Origin: Bacteroidales bacterium | Lineage (GTDB): Bacteria > Bacteroidota > Bacteroidia > Bacteroidales > JAGOPY01 | Length of the DNA: 43,932 nt | Direction: 5' to 3' | Assembly: GCA_019429045.1 (NCBI GenBank) | Contig: JAHYJL010000005.1 | Span: 1-43,932, forward strand | Part shown: one piece after another, positions 18,434 to 27,492 of the stretch | Layout: each line of letters begins with the position of its first letter | How positions within the stretch are numbered: position 1 is the first letter of the stretch | Position numbers and translations under genes: made by a program | The notes under the pieces: model-generated | Seen by the model: only the letters and a program-made list of their open reading frames with translations | Told to the model about the DNA's origin: nothing | Database searches by the model: none

Positions 18434-19612
18434 ATGATTAAAAGATCAAATTTCATCATTCTCGGTTCCACCGGAAGAAATACAGGCAAAACAGAGTTTG
18501 CCTGCCGGCTGATTGAAAAATATTCGAAGGACCGTCCGATATATGGCGTTAAGGTTGTCACCATTGATCCGAATGAGGGGAATTGCCCGAGAGGGGGAAA
18601 GGGTTGTGGAGTATGTACTTCGCTGATAGGGGATTATGAAATTACTGATGAGAAAATACTAAATCCGAAAAAGGATACTTCGCGAATGTTGATGGCAGGT
18701 GCGAAGAAGGTATATTTCCTCAAAGTGAGCGTTCACTCGCTGGAAAAAGGACTGAAAGCCCTGTTGAAAATTATACCTGAAAATGCCCTTACCGTTTGTG
18801 AATCAAACTCGATTCGTAAGGTGATAGAACCGGGACTATTCCTGGTTATTAAAAACCTGAAAGAAAAGCAGGTAAAGGAAAGCTGTGCCGAAGTCATTCA
18901 ATATGCTGACAAGGTGATCGACTTTTCCGATATGAGCTGGAATTTTTCACCCGACAGGGTGCTGATTAAAAACAACAGCTGGATCATACGCGAAAAGGCT
19001 ACTGCCATAATCCTAGCCGGAGGCAAGAGCTCAAGGATGGGCGGGGTGGATAAAAGTTTGCTGCCCGTTCATGGCGAAACAATGATCTCATATATTGCCA
19101 ACCAGCTGAAAGACCATTTCGATGAGCTGCTCATCGGCGCCAATGATCCTGAAAAATATGCATTTCTCAATTTGCCGGTTATTCCCGACGTGGAAAAGGA
19201 TAAAGGCCCACTGATGGGAATCTATTCCTGCCTGCTGGCCTCAGGCAATGAAGTGAATTTTATCACAGCATGCGATATCCCGGAAATGAACCTCCGCCTT
19301 ATCCATAACATGATAAACCTTGCGACGGATTTCGATATGGTTATTCCCGTGAAGGAGAATGATAAGTACGAACCCTTATTTGCAGTTTACAGGAAATCTG
19401 TAGCCCCTCATGCAGAACGGATTTTGAAAAAAGATGCCCGGCGGATCATAGAACTGATCAGTCACGCAAAAGTGAGATTAATTGATTTTACTGACACTTC
19501 ATGGTATCAAAACCTGAATTTCAGGGAGGATTATCATGAGTTTATTAAAAAAGGGAAACTGGAAAAATGTTTCCGGCAGGAAGATGAGAATGAATTAATT
19601 ACAGGTTATTAA
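18434..19612 (+). CDS. P-loop domain fused to MobA (molybdenum cofactor guanylyltransferase)
   Basis: This is a 392-residue two-domain protein. Residues 1-185 are a P-loop NTPase with Walker A GRNTGKT (14-20), reminiscent of MobB, and carry a cysteine cluster C51-x6-C58-x2-C61 (CPRGGKGCGVC) that could bind metal. Residues 188-392 are MobA-like: LAGGKSSRMGGVDKSLL (194-210) binds GTP, and ACDIPEM supplies the Mg-binding Asp. MobA attaches GMP to molybdopterin, forming the MGD cofactor needed by the formate dehydrogenase upstream. The N-terminal part may be a MobB-like accessory or a distinct NTPase; I cannot assign it firmly. Confidence 0.82.
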   Translation: MIKRSNFIILGSTGRNTGKTEFACRLIEKYSKDRPIYGVKVVTIDPNEGNCPRGGKGCGVCTSLIGDYEITDEKILNPKKDTSRMLMAGAKKVYFLKVSVHSLEKGLKALLKIIPENALTVCESNSIRKVIEPGLFLVIKNLKEKQVKESCAEVIQYADKVIDFSDMSWNFSPDRVLIKNNSWIIREKATAIILAGGKSSRMGGVDKSLLPVHGETMISYIANQLKDHFDELLIGANDPEKYAFLNLPVIPDVEKDKGPLMGIYSCLLASGNEVNFITACDIPEMNLRLIHNMINLATDFDMVIPVKENDKYEPLFAVYRKSVAPHAERILKKDARRIIELISHAKVRLIDFTDTSWYQNLNFREDYHEFIKKGKLEKCFRQEDENELITGY

Positions 19613-19639
19613 TCTTAACAAATTAAATTACAGTTAATT

Positions 19640-20869
19640 ATGACAACTAAAAGTGTACATTTTCTTTTTGTGGCTTTGATGTTATTAGCTCAGCCATTAT
19701 TCTCACAGGAGGGTGAACCTCAAAAGGATGAAAAAGAACCGAACAAAAAGCTCGACCTGAAGTTTTATGGGTTTATCAAGGGTGATATGACCTATGTTAC
19801 AGCGGGGGTTTATTCCTGGGGAAGCCCTGAGAATAATTATCTTACATCTCCGCAGTTTGCCAGTGGAGTGGAAGATGCAGCAATTGGTTTTACTGCCCAG
19901 CATTCGCGCCTGGGACTCAAGGCCACTGTCGGTGAAAACATCAAAGTAGGGGGCGTATTGGAAATTGACTTCTATGGCGGGCCATCGGATGCCAATACCA
20001 GGCCCCGGCTTCGTCTGGGATATGCTTCTGTGGCTACCGGCGGTTTGGAATTCAGGGCAGGCCAGCAATGGGATCTCTTCTCACCCCATAATGCTAACAC
20101 ACTGAATACCAATGGCAATATGTGGTTTGCCGGAAACATGGGCTTCAGAAGGGCTCAACTTCAACTGAGCTATACCCTGGCTAATGATGTCTTTTCACCT
20201 ATGCTGCAATTGTCAGTGGGTGAGGCCGCCAGGGATGTAACAGGGTTGGGAAAGGATAATCTATCCGGACAGCCTATGATACAGGCGCGTCTGTCCGGTA
20301 AGATCGTTAATAAATATACCGTAGGCCTGGCATTTGCTTATGCTGCTTTCCAGGAAAAACATGGCACAGTTGTAAATGCTGATACCCTTTCGAAAGATTT
20401 CTTGTTTAATACCACCGGGATAGGGGTGGATGTCAATCTCCCGTTTCATAAATATTTTACCTTTACCGGTGAATTCAATACCGGAACAAATCTGAATAAC
20501 TCAAACCTTTTCAGCGCTGCTGGGAATTATTATTGGTCAATTGCGGATGGGAACACTGTGGAGTTTGACAGAAAAAGTACTGCTTTCTGGTTCAATGCAG
20601 TATCGAATGTAACCAGCTGGCTGAACCTGGTGGTCGGATATGGCATGGATAAGAATACAAGTGATGCATTTAAGACCGGGGCGGTGGAAAAGAATGCCAC
20701 AATGTATGCTGATGTCATTTTCCCCATTAAACATGGTTTTTCTCTGGCTCTGGAATTTCAGAATATCAAAACTACTGTAGTGACCGCAACGGATATGAAC
20801 AATGAAGTTACGGGGACAAAGGATAATATTGCCAATGTGATTTGTATTTCAGCAAGAGTGAATTTTTAA
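19640..20869 (+). CDS. Outer-membrane porin (DcaP-like)
   Basis: This 409-residue protein has a cleavable signal peptide (about 1-22, ending LFSQ). A short charged linker follows, then an amphipathic beta-barrel with alternating strands: KFYGFIKGDMTYVTAGVY, QHSRLGLKATVG, VGGVLEIDFYGG, LEFRAGQQWDLFSP. The layout resembles DcaP-like trimeric porins. It follows the MobA fusion by 27 bp and may be cotranscribed. A role in letting formate or another anion across the outer membrane is inferred from position only. Confidence 0.78.
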   Translation: MTTKSVHFLFVALMLLAQPLFSQEGEPQKDEKEPNKKLDLKFYGFIKGDMTYVTAGVYSWGSPENNYLTSPQFASGVEDAAIGFTAQHSRLGLKATVGENIKVGGVLEIDFYGGPSDANTRPRLRLGYASVATGGLEFRAGQQWDLFSPHNANTLNTNGNMWFAGNMGFRRAQLQLSYTLANDVFSPMLQLSVGEAARDVTGLGKDNLSGQPMIQARLSGKIVNKYTVGLAFAYAAFQEKHGTVVNADTLSKDFLFNTTGIGVDVNLPFHKYFTFTGEFNTGTNLNNSNLFSAAGNYYWSIADGNTVEFDRKSTAFWFNAVSNVTSWLNLVVGYGMDKNTSDAFKTGAVEKNATMYADVIFPIKHGFSLALEFQNIKTTVVTATDMNNEVTGTKDNIANVICISARVNF

Positions 20870-20930
20870 TTGTAAAATTTTAGATGTATTATATTTTATT
20901 ATTTTTACCAAAAATTAAATTTTAAACCCT

Positions 20931-21398
20931 ATGAAAAGAATTTTACAAACAATTACGATTTCCGGTCTGCTTTTACTCGCATTGGCAGTCTTTTTTGCCG
21001 GCTGCAAAAAGGATAAAAATGATACCAATGGCAAAATCAAAGGAACAGCATCGTTCCCGGCAGGTGTAAGTGGCGACCTTTCAAACGCCAAGGTTAGTAT
21101 CTACACCAGCTATGACAATTGGGCGTTTAATCAACCTATCAAATTTGTTGGTGCCCAGGGGGCTGGTGCATCCTTAACTTTTGAAATGACGGATGTACTC
21201 CCCGGTAATTACTACCTGGATGTATGGAAAGACATTGATAACTCAGCTACCTGGAGCAGCGGCGATTATGTCGGCTGGTATGGTTCAGGGGGCCTTGGTA
21301 GCCCGGCACTTACCGAGTTTCAGGTCGTCGGAGGAAAGACATTTGATATGAATATCCAGATGTATATCATCGCCAAAGGCAGTATTCTGCCAAAGTAG
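20931..21398 (+). CDS. Small lipoprotein with beta-sandwich-like domain, function unknown
   Basis: This 155-residue protein has a signal peptide and lipobox FFAGC (Cys25). The mature part looks like one beta-sandwich: KIKGTASFPAGVSGDLSNAKVSIY, then LPGNYYLDVWKDIDN and a Gly-rich GWYGSGGLGSPA. This resembles carbohydrate-binding or prealbumin-like modules in Bacteroidota lipoproteins. It lies 61 bp after the porin and ends at a shared terminator. No function is claimed. Confidence 0.75.
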   Translation: MKRILQTITISGLLLLALAVFFAGCKKDKNDTNGKIKGTASFPAGVSGDLSNAKVSIYTSYDNWAFNQPIKFVGAQGAGASLTFEMTDVLPGNYYLDVWKDIDNSATWSSGDYVGWYGSGGLGSPALTEFQVVGGKTFDMNIQMYIIAKGSILPK

Positions 21399-21422
21399 AA
21401 TTCATGCCCAAAATTTATTATT

Positions 21423-21458
21423 AAAAAGGCTGCCTGTGATCACAAGCAGCCTTTTTTT
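21423..21458. terminator. Bidirectional terminator
   Basis: AAAAAGGCTGC (21423-21433) pairs with GCAGCCTTTTT (21446-21456), followed by more T. Flanking A and T runs let it work on both strands, between the convergent lipoprotein gene and the outer-membrane barrel gene. Confidence 0.88.
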
Positions 21459-21466
21459 GAACTTTT

Positions 21467-22765
21467 TCAGCGGCCCGGTGATTCAAACAGAACCGGTTTC
21501 GCAGTAATCATGATCCAGGCCCAGGATGGGAACCGCGCATTGCCATATACACCTTGCAGTTTCTCCATCGTATCGGTTGCCAGGAAAAGTGAATAGCCGC
21601 CCCGGATATTGACATATTTTATTATGTCCCATGAAATGTAAAAATCAAACTCCTGTCCAAGCTGCCTGGACAAGGCGGTAAAATCTTCAGTGGTATTATC
21701 GATCACGTCATTCTGCAAACTGAAAGTGTGTAAATCCAAACCCAGATTGGCATTGGGAACAAACATCCAATTGAATTTGAGGAAGATATCAACCATGCCA
21801 CCGTTATTGGTAGATTTGGAAAGATTGTTGAAATAGTCAAGATGGCCAAAGAAACCGTGTCGGGTACCATATAAATTATCGAAAGAATGATTCTTTGAAG
21901 CATAGTCAGGGCCGGTTGCCAACTGGTCAGTTCCGGAAAGGTAATCAATACCCACACCGATTTTATATTTCCCGGCAAACAGGTAATCGCTTTTTACTGC
22001 AAACATGTATGCGGACGTGTTCGTTCCCTTTCTGTTTTTGCCCTTCTGATAATACCCGCTGGCCAGAGCATTGAAGTTACCCTTTTTTGCGCCAACATAG
22101 ACCCCATAAGTTCCTTGCATGTTTATTTCGGAGGTAGTGTCCGTGGCAGTATAGCCGGAAGCAATGCCTGTCCCTGAAAGATACAGCCAATCGTTAATGT
22201 TCCATTTCAGGTATAAGAAGTTAAGGGTTTTCATTTTTCCACTTGGATATTTGTTCCCGAAAGTTATCTCCTGCATATTGTTCCATGACAATCCAAGGTC
22301 GATGCGAAACGTTTCACCAGAGTGTTTAAACAGAAACGCATCATACTTTATTTCACTCTGGTTCCAGCCACGGCGTGATAAAATCCGTTCATCCTCATAT
22401 ATCCAATATTGCCTGCCGATCTTAATCAGTCCTTTCTCATAAGGTTTGATCCCAATCCAGCCTTCGTTCAGATCTATGCTGGCATAACTGCCCATTGCAC
22501 CGGTCGCTCCATACATATCATCATCGCCCCATACCCTGACATCCTGAATGCCAAAACCAAAGCTGAAGATGCCTGTCTGATAATAAGCTGACAATCTGGT
22601 GCGCTGTGAAACAGTAAGGACCGGTTCTTCGTCGATTGACAATATTTTGCCATAACCTCCCCGGTACTCAAACCTCGGCCTGAACTCTCCTAAAAGCGTG
22701 AATTGCCCGATTGATTCCGGCATTAAAGAAAACAATAACAGCGATAAAACAACCAACTTTTTCAT
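21467..22765 (-). CDS. Outer-membrane beta-barrel protein (alginate-export-like porin)
   Basis: This 432-residue protein has a signal peptide (about 1-20, ending ESIG) and a barrel of repeated amphipathic strands. Typical are FRPRFEYRGGYG, SQRTRLSAYYQTGIFSFGFGIQDVRVWGD and IGRQYWIYEDERILSRRGWNQS, as in alginate-export/OprD-like families of Bacteroidota. It is the last gene of a minus-strand operon with a Pst-type importer, 28 bp after pstB. It probably brings the importer's substrate through the outer membrane, but the substrate is not known. Confidence 0.75.
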   Translation of the reverse strand: MKKLVVLSLLLFSLMPESIGQFTLLGEFRPRFEYRGGYGKILSIDEEPVLTVSQRTRLSAYYQTGIFSFGFGIQDVRVWGDDDMYGATGAMGSYASIDLNEGWIGIKPYEKGLIKIGRQYWIYEDERILSRRGWNQSEIKYDAFLFKHSGETFRIDLGLSWNNMQEITFGNKYPSGKMKTLNFLYLKWNINDWLYLSGTGIASGYTATDTTSEINMQGTYGVYVGAKKGNFNALASGYYQKGKNRKGTNTSAYMFAVKSDYLFAGKYKIGVGIDYLSGTDQLATGPDYASKNHSFDNLYGTRHGFFGHLDYFNNLSKSTNNGGMVDIFLKFNWMFVPNANLGLDLHTFSLQNDVIDNTTEDFTALSRQLGQEFDFYISWDIIKYVNIRGGYSLFLATDTMEKLQGVYGNARFPSWAWIMITAKPVLFESPGR

Positions 22766-22793
22766 AATAAATTAGTTTGATTCAATTCAATAT

Positions 22794-23588
22794 TCATTGC
22801 AAAATGCAAAATGCAAAATGCAAAATGCTAATAGAACAATCCTTTAAAATACGATTTTGTGATCTCTTCCTGGGGTGATTGAAGATCTGATCAGCGGGAC
22901 CTTGTTCAATGACCTCCCCGAGATACATGAATACCACATGGTCAGCTATGCGCTTGGCCTGTCTTAAAATATGCGTAACAAGTACGATAGTGTAGTTCTT
23001 CTTTAATTCCACGAATTTTTCCTCGATAGCCTGGCTTGAAATGGGATCCAGGGCGGAAGTTGGCTCATCGGCCAGAATGATTTCGGGATCAACGGCCAGG
23101 CCACGTGCAAGGCATAACCGTTGTTGCTGACCGATGGATAGCCTCGAGGCGGATTCCTTCAGCCTGTCCTTTACTTCATCCCACAGGTTGGCCATTGTAA
23201 GATAATGCTCAATCCGTTTATCGAGGTATCTTTTCTTTCGTCTGCCGCTGATCCTTAATCCATAGGCAACGTTATTATAAATATTCATGGGAAGGGGATA
23301 GGGGCGTTGCGAAAGCAACCCCATTTTTTGCCGCAGGATGGTGATATCCTGCTGGGTATTCAAAATATCCTCATCATTGATGAAAATATTGCCGGATACT
23401 TTCACGTCTGGATAGATATCTGTCAAACGGTTCATTGTTTTCATCAATGTAGTTTTCCCGCAGCCCGAAGGTCCGAGGATCACGGTAATTTTCTTTTCAG
23501 GGATCGTCACATTGACATTTTTCAGCACGTGATTTTTCCCGAAATGAAGATTCAGATCTCTAACCAGTATTTTAACACCTTTCTCCAT
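22794..23588 (-). CDS. pstB: Pst-type ABC transporter ATP-binding protein, frameshifted at its C-terminus
   Basis: This ABC ATPase has Walker A GPSGCGKTT, signature LSIGQQQRLCLARG, Walker B ILADEPTSALD and the PstB-like end VVFMYLGEVIEQGPADQIFNHP. After FNHP the frame runs into a tail unlike any PstB (RKRSQNRILK...), ending in a repeat. The alternative frame gives PQEEITKSYFKGLFY and then TAG at 22828-22830, aligning with the normal PstB end T-x-x-Y-x-x-G-x-F. One missing C in the CCCC run (plus strand GGGG at 22872-22875) explains this. So the intact gene would end at 22828. It could be a real mutation or a sequencing error. Part of the importer operon with pstA and pstC. Confidence 0.88.
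   Translation of the reverse strand: MEKGVKILVRDLNLHFGKNHVLKNVNVTIPEKKITVILGPSGCGKTTLMKTMNRLTDIYPDVKVSGNIFINDEDILNTQQDITILRQKMGLLSQRPYPLPMNIYNNVAYGLRISGRRKKRYLDKRIEHYLTMANLWDEVKDRLKESASRLSIGQQQRLCLARGLAVDPEIILADEPTSALDPISSQAIEEKFVELKKNYTIVLVTHILRQAKRIADHVVFMYLGEVIEQGPADQIFNHPRKRSQNRILKDCSISILHFAFCILQ
22801..22828. repeat. Heptamer repeat (AAAATGC)x4 at the pstB end
   Basis: Four perfect copies of AAAATGC. They overlap the frame-corrected stop of pstB by one base and lie between pstB and the outer-membrane barrel gene. It belongs to the gene-end repeat class in this window. Confidence 0.85.
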
Positions 23589-23589
23589 T

Positions 23590-24453
23590 TCAGAAGTTTA
23601 TTTTATGTTTCTGGTATTTCCTGGAATATAGTCTGGCTAATATGCTAATAATCAATATAATTACTGTAAGGATAACGGCTGATGCAAAAGCCCTGTTTTG
23701 GACTTCTTCAATAGGGGAGGAGAGCTGGAAGAAGATCGATAGCGGCAGTGTAGCAGTAGGCTGGGTTAAAGATGTGGGAATATGGTCAGTATATCCTGTA
23801 GTAAAAAGCACCGAAGCCGCATCACCGATAGCCCTTCCAAAGGAGAGCAGCACCGCCGTGACCAGTCCGGGTGAAGCCTGTTTCAGAAAAACCTTATAAG
23901 CCGTTTCAGACCGTGTTGATCCCAGGGAGAGGGAAGTTTCCAACAAGCCAAAGGGGACGGTTTTCAGCACTTCGTCCATCGCCCTGACCATGATGGGGAT
24001 AATGAAAAGTGTCACGGTAATGATCCCTGCCAGCAGAGATGTTTTCAGGCCCAGGTAAATCATGATGGTAAATCCGAAAGCTCCGTAAACGATCGATGGA
24101 ATACCCCAGAGCAAATCCAGAAAAAACCTTATGGTGTTGACCGTTTTTTTAAATTTTACCAGGTATACGTTCATGAATAAAGCTACGGGCAAGCCTATGA
24201 CAAAGGCCAGCAAAGTAGCGCCGATAGAAAGATAGAGTGATCCGATGATAGCATTCAGTACGCCGCCCTCCTTACCAAAATAAAACCCGCCTTTCGGGGT
24301 TTGGCTGATCATTTCCCATGACAGGGACGGAAGTCCTTTATATAATATGCTGAAGATGATCAGCAGCAGTACCATTACGATGAGTGTAGTGGAAAAGAAC
24401 ATCAGCACCCTGAAAAACTTTTCTTCGATGTATTTATGTTTACGCATTGGCAA
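23590..24453 (-). CDS. pstA: Pst-type ABC transporter permease
   Basis: This 287-residue inner-membrane permease has about six helices. The EAA loop reads LETSLSLGSTRSETAYKVFLKQASPGL, and the MVRAMDEVLKTVP stretch before it is typical of PstA. It pairs with PstC to form the channel of the importer. It ends 1 bp before pstB and starts 19 bp after pstC. Confidence 0.9.
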   Translation of the reverse strand: MPMRKHKYIEEKFFRVLMFFSTTLIVMVLLLIIFSILYKGLPSLSWEMISQTPKGGFYFGKEGGVLNAIIGSLYLSIGATLLAFVIGLPVALFMNVYLVKFKKTVNTIRFFLDLLWGIPSIVYGAFGFTIMIYLGLKTSLLAGIITVTLFIIPIMVRAMDEVLKTVPFGLLETSLSLGSTRSETAYKVFLKQASPGLVTAVLLSFGRAIGDAASVLFTTGYTDHIPTSLTQPTATLPLSIFFQLSSPIEEVQNRAFASAVILTVIILIISILARLYSRKYQKHKINF

Positions 24454-24472
24454 TAAGGGATTTCAGGTTATT

Positions 24473-25375
24473 TCAGTTGGTTATCTTTTCAGATCTCATA
24501 ATTAGTATCCTCGACAGGAAATTGAAAATAAGCACAACGCAGAACAGTATCAATGCTGCCAGCATCAGCGCTGAATCATACATAGGGATGGAGAGCATTT
24601 CACCGTAATTATTGGCAATCAGGGCAGGCAACGGATAACCGGCCTGGAAGACCCCGGTAGGGATTTTGGCCACGTTCCCAACAACCATTAATACGGCGAT
24701 GGTTTCCCCAAAGGCCCTGGATATACCCAGGCCAAAGGCGGATATAATTCCCGGAAATGCTTTCCTGATCACTACAAGCTTGATAGTTTGCCATTTACTG
24801 GCGCCGAGTGAGAGAGATGCTTCTTTCAGTTCATCCGGAATCATCTTGAAAACATCGATCATGATGTTCAGGATGAATGGTATGATCATCACTGCCAATA
24901 CAATGGATCCGGTAAGGATGGTGTATCCGGATGTTTCAATACCGAATATGGGAGCCACATACCTGGAGATGAAGGGTACAATGACAAGAATGCCCCACAC
25001 ACCGAAGATAACGGAAGGGATTCCCGCCAGAATGTCAATCACCGGGTGCATGATCTGCAATACCCATTTTTTTGCATAATGGGTCAGGTGGATGGCTGTG
25101 AGAAGGCAAATCGGCCCTGCGATCAGCAAAGAGAGAGCAGTTACCCAGAGCGAGCTGATGGCAAATGACAAAAAACCAAAATTTCCTGAGAGCGGTCTCC
25201 AGTCGCTTGAAAATAGCAATTCCCAAAGCGACTTTTCCTCCAGTAACAGGATAGATTTAACGTAAAGCCCAATTCCCAGAATGAAAGGTAAAAGGAGGAT
25301 GATCATCAGGCTGACAACCATCCAGACCAGGTGAATCCTGCTCCTCAAATGCCTTCCGATCCGGAACCTTGCCAA
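24473..25375 (-). CDS. pstC: Pst-type ABC transporter permease
   Basis: This 300-residue inner-membrane permease has six helices after a basic N-terminus. The EAA loop is EASLSLGASKWQTIKLVVIRKAFPG, and FGETIAVLMVVGN is typical of PstC. It starts 1 bp after the second binding-protein gene. Family usage is phosphate import; the unusual binding proteins leave room for another oxyanion. Confidence 0.9.
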   Translation of the reverse strand: MARFRIGRHLRSRIHLVWMVVSLMIILLLPFILGIGLYVKSILLLEEKSLWELLFSSDWRPLSGNFGFLSFAISSLWVTALSLLIAGPICLLTAIHLTHYAKKWVLQIMHPVIDILAGIPSVIFGVWGILVIVPFISRYVAPIFGIETSGYTILTGSIVLAVMIIPFILNIMIDVFKMIPDELKEASLSLGASKWQTIKLVVIRKAFPGIISAFGLGISRAFGETIAVLMVVGNVAKIPTGVFQAGYPLPALIANNYGEMLSIPMYDSALMLAALILFCVVLIFNFLSRILIMRSEKITN

Positions 25376-25376
25376 T

Positions 25377-26351
25377 TTAGTTCAGCTTAAGTAATTCTGC
25401 AGCAATCTTATCTTCAGGTAATTCAACATAGCCGGCCTCGTGGACAAATTGTTGCCCCTCCTCCAAAATCCATTCGAGAAATACCAGGACAGCCTGATTT
25501 ACCGGTTTCCCTTTGGATACGAAATACAGTTCGCGTGCCGGGGGTGAAGGATATCTGCCTGACTGGATTGCCTCCATGATATCATCCAGTGAATCATAAA
25601 AATCCTCTTCCGGATCGATCTGCCCGTTTCCATTCAAATCAATGGGCAAAATTTCCAGCCCGGGATATTTCGTCCGTGTTTTCATATCGTAGGCATACAC
25701 AACGTTGTTATAGCCTAACCCTAGCCGGTCATTTTTCACGGCGTCGGCAATGCCCGGGTCTCCAAACACACCAATTCCATGGAGGCTTTCCTGGTTGCTG
25801 CCCAGGTATTTGCCCCACATTTCGGCAGCCCCGCAGGCATCGGACCTTGTGTATACATTAATTTTACTCTGTTCTGTAATACCAAGAAATGCTCCCCAGG
25901 TGTAGGTTTTGTTTTGAAGAAATATTTCCCGGAATGTCTCCAAGGTAAACCCTTTTTTCTTCAATTCATCCAGAACGGGATTTTTACTGCTGACCGTTGG
26001 CAGCACGGCATCTTTTGTGACGGCTATGTACCACGCCCCCTTATCCAGTTCGGGCTGCGTGATTTCCCTTGAAAACATCCCCAGGTCAACCATGCCTGAA
26101 AGTGCGTCCATCATCCCTTTTCCAGCTCCGCCTGCGGAGATATCAATCCTTACGTCCGGATATACTTTGTTAAACTCCTCTGCCCATTTCACCGTCATGG
26201 GATACAGGGCAAAGGCACCGGAAATTGAAATGTTTCCCTTCAGATAGCCCTCTTTTTGTTCCGACTGCTGCGTTCTACGCCCACAATCCCATACTGAGGC
26301 CAGGAAAATGAAGACAATGGGCAGAATGTACAAATAGTTTTTAGCGTTCAT
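25377..26351 (-). CDS. PstS-like substrate-binding lipoprotein with EF-hand-like loop
   Basis: This 324-residue periplasmic binding protein is anchored by a lipid at Cys23 (SVWDC). PBP-like motifs for an oxyanion are SISGAFALYP (42-51), SAGGAGKG (72-79) and TRSDACGAAEMW (168-179). A loop at 238-249, DLNGNGQIDPEE, is a textbook EF-hand calcium site (D1, N3, N5, I8, D9, E12), not usual in PstS. The paralogue next door has the same loop. It lies directly before pstC. Phosphate is the default guess; the divergent ligand motifs make this uncertain. Confidence 0.85.
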   Translation of the reverse strand: MNAKNYLYILPIVFIFLASVWDCGRRTQQSEQKEGYLKGNISISGAFALYPMTVKWAEEFNKVYPDVRIDISAGGAGKGMMDALSGMVDLGMFSREITQPELDKGAWYIAVTKDAVLPTVSSKNPVLDELKKKGFTLETFREIFLQNKTYTWGAFLGITEQSKINVYTRSDACGAAEMWGKYLGSNQESLHGIGVFGDPGIADAVKNDRLGLGYNNVVYAYDMKTRTKYPGLEILPIDLNGNGQIDPEEDFYDSLDDIMEAIQSGRYPSPPARELYFVSKGKPVNQAVLVFLEWILEEGQQFVHEAGYVELPEDKIAAELLKLN

Positions 26352-26367
26352 TGGTGATAAATTAATG

Positions 26368-27396
26368 TTATTCAGGTGTAGAATATTCTACGGATTGTGT
26401 TGTCTCGTTCAGCCATTTTATCAACTTGTTTAATTCTCTTTGGGATTCATCTTCTGTGAGTCCGACATAACCGGCTCCATCAGTAAATAAGGTCCCTTCA
26501 GTCAGCACCCAATTCAGGAAATCCCTGACAAAGGGATTCCTTTGCTCCCGGTTTACAACTAAATATAGATCCCTGGCCAGCGGATATAAATAGTTGCCTG
26601 ATTTGATACCTTCCTTCAACGACTCAATATTTATATAAAGACGCTCTTCAGGATCAATCTGATCGTTCATATTGAAATCAACCGGCGGAACATATAGACC
26701 GGGATAGAGCCGGCCGCTTTTATTGTCAAAAACAAACCGGAGATTATCATAACCCAGGGAATAAATATCAGACCTCACCGCCTGGGTCATCCCGGCATCA
26801 CCATAAACGCCAATTCCTGTCAGGTTTTCCTGTGTTGCTCCCAAAAACTCAGCCCAGACAGCTGCAGCGCCACTGGCGTCAGAGCGTGTGAATAATACTA
26901 TTTCCCTGCCTTCTTCTGATCCTGTCAGCTGATTCCACCTATCAATCCGTCTTGTTATATAGACATCTTTAAGATCAGCAATACTCAATCCGTTCTCAAT
27001 TAGTTCTTTCAAATAAGGGTTTGATTGGTTTATTGTAGGCACAACAGCATCTTTGGCAACCTTGAAAACAATTAATGCTTCGTCAATACTTTCAGGATGT
27101 AGGCCGGAATATAAACCTATTTCTGCAAGGCCCAGTAATGCATCGGTTACGCCTTTGGTTGAACTGGCCGGGAATACAGTGATCCTGACCTCGGGCAATG
27201 ACTGTTTATAAATATCAACCCAGATTTGGGCAAGCGGATACAGCGCATACGCTCCGCTGACGGTAAAATTGGCATCTCTTAATCTTACATCGGCATGATC
27301 GGCAGTGTTCCTTTGATCTGAAGTCTGACAAAAATGAAATAGAAATCCAAATATTAAACCTCCAAATAATAAAAAATATGGCCCTGTTTTATTCAT
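26368..27396 (-). CDS. Second PstS-like substrate-binding protein with EF-hand-like loop
   Basis: This 342-residue paralogue of the adjacent binding protein has a signal peptide and probable lipid Cys23 (FLFHFC). Ligand motifs are TVSGAYALYP (45-54), PASSTKG (76-82) and TRSDASGAAAVW (170-181). The EF-hand-like loop DFNMNDQIDPEE is at 240-251. The start at 27396 puts the signal peptide first; a longer frame reaching 27573 would run over the promoter of the divergent gene and is rejected. Two binding proteins feeding one importer suggest different affinities or substrates. Confidence 0.83.
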   Translation of the reverse strand: MNKTGPYFLLFGGLIFGFLFHFCQTSDQRNTADHADVRLRDANFTVSGAYALYPLAQIWVDIYKQSLPEVRITVFPASSTKGVTDALLGLAEIGLYSGLHPESIDEALIVFKVAKDAVVPTINQSNPYLKELIENGLSIADLKDVYITRRIDRWNQLTGSEEGREIVLFTRSDASGAAAVWAEFLGATQENLTGIGVYGDAGMTQAVRSDIYSLGYDNLRFVFDNKSGRLYPGLYVPPVDFNMNDQIDPEERLYINIESLKEGIKSGNYLYPLARDLYLVVNREQRNPFVRDFLNWVLTEGTLFTDGAGYVGLTEDESQRELNKLIKWLNETTQSVEYSTPE

Positions 27397-27492
27397 ACAA
27401 TAATTATAACTGCTTGATATCTTTCTAATTATAATTAATATTTTGCACCCAGTAAAGATATTAAATTTACAGAATAAAATCCAGAAAATAAA

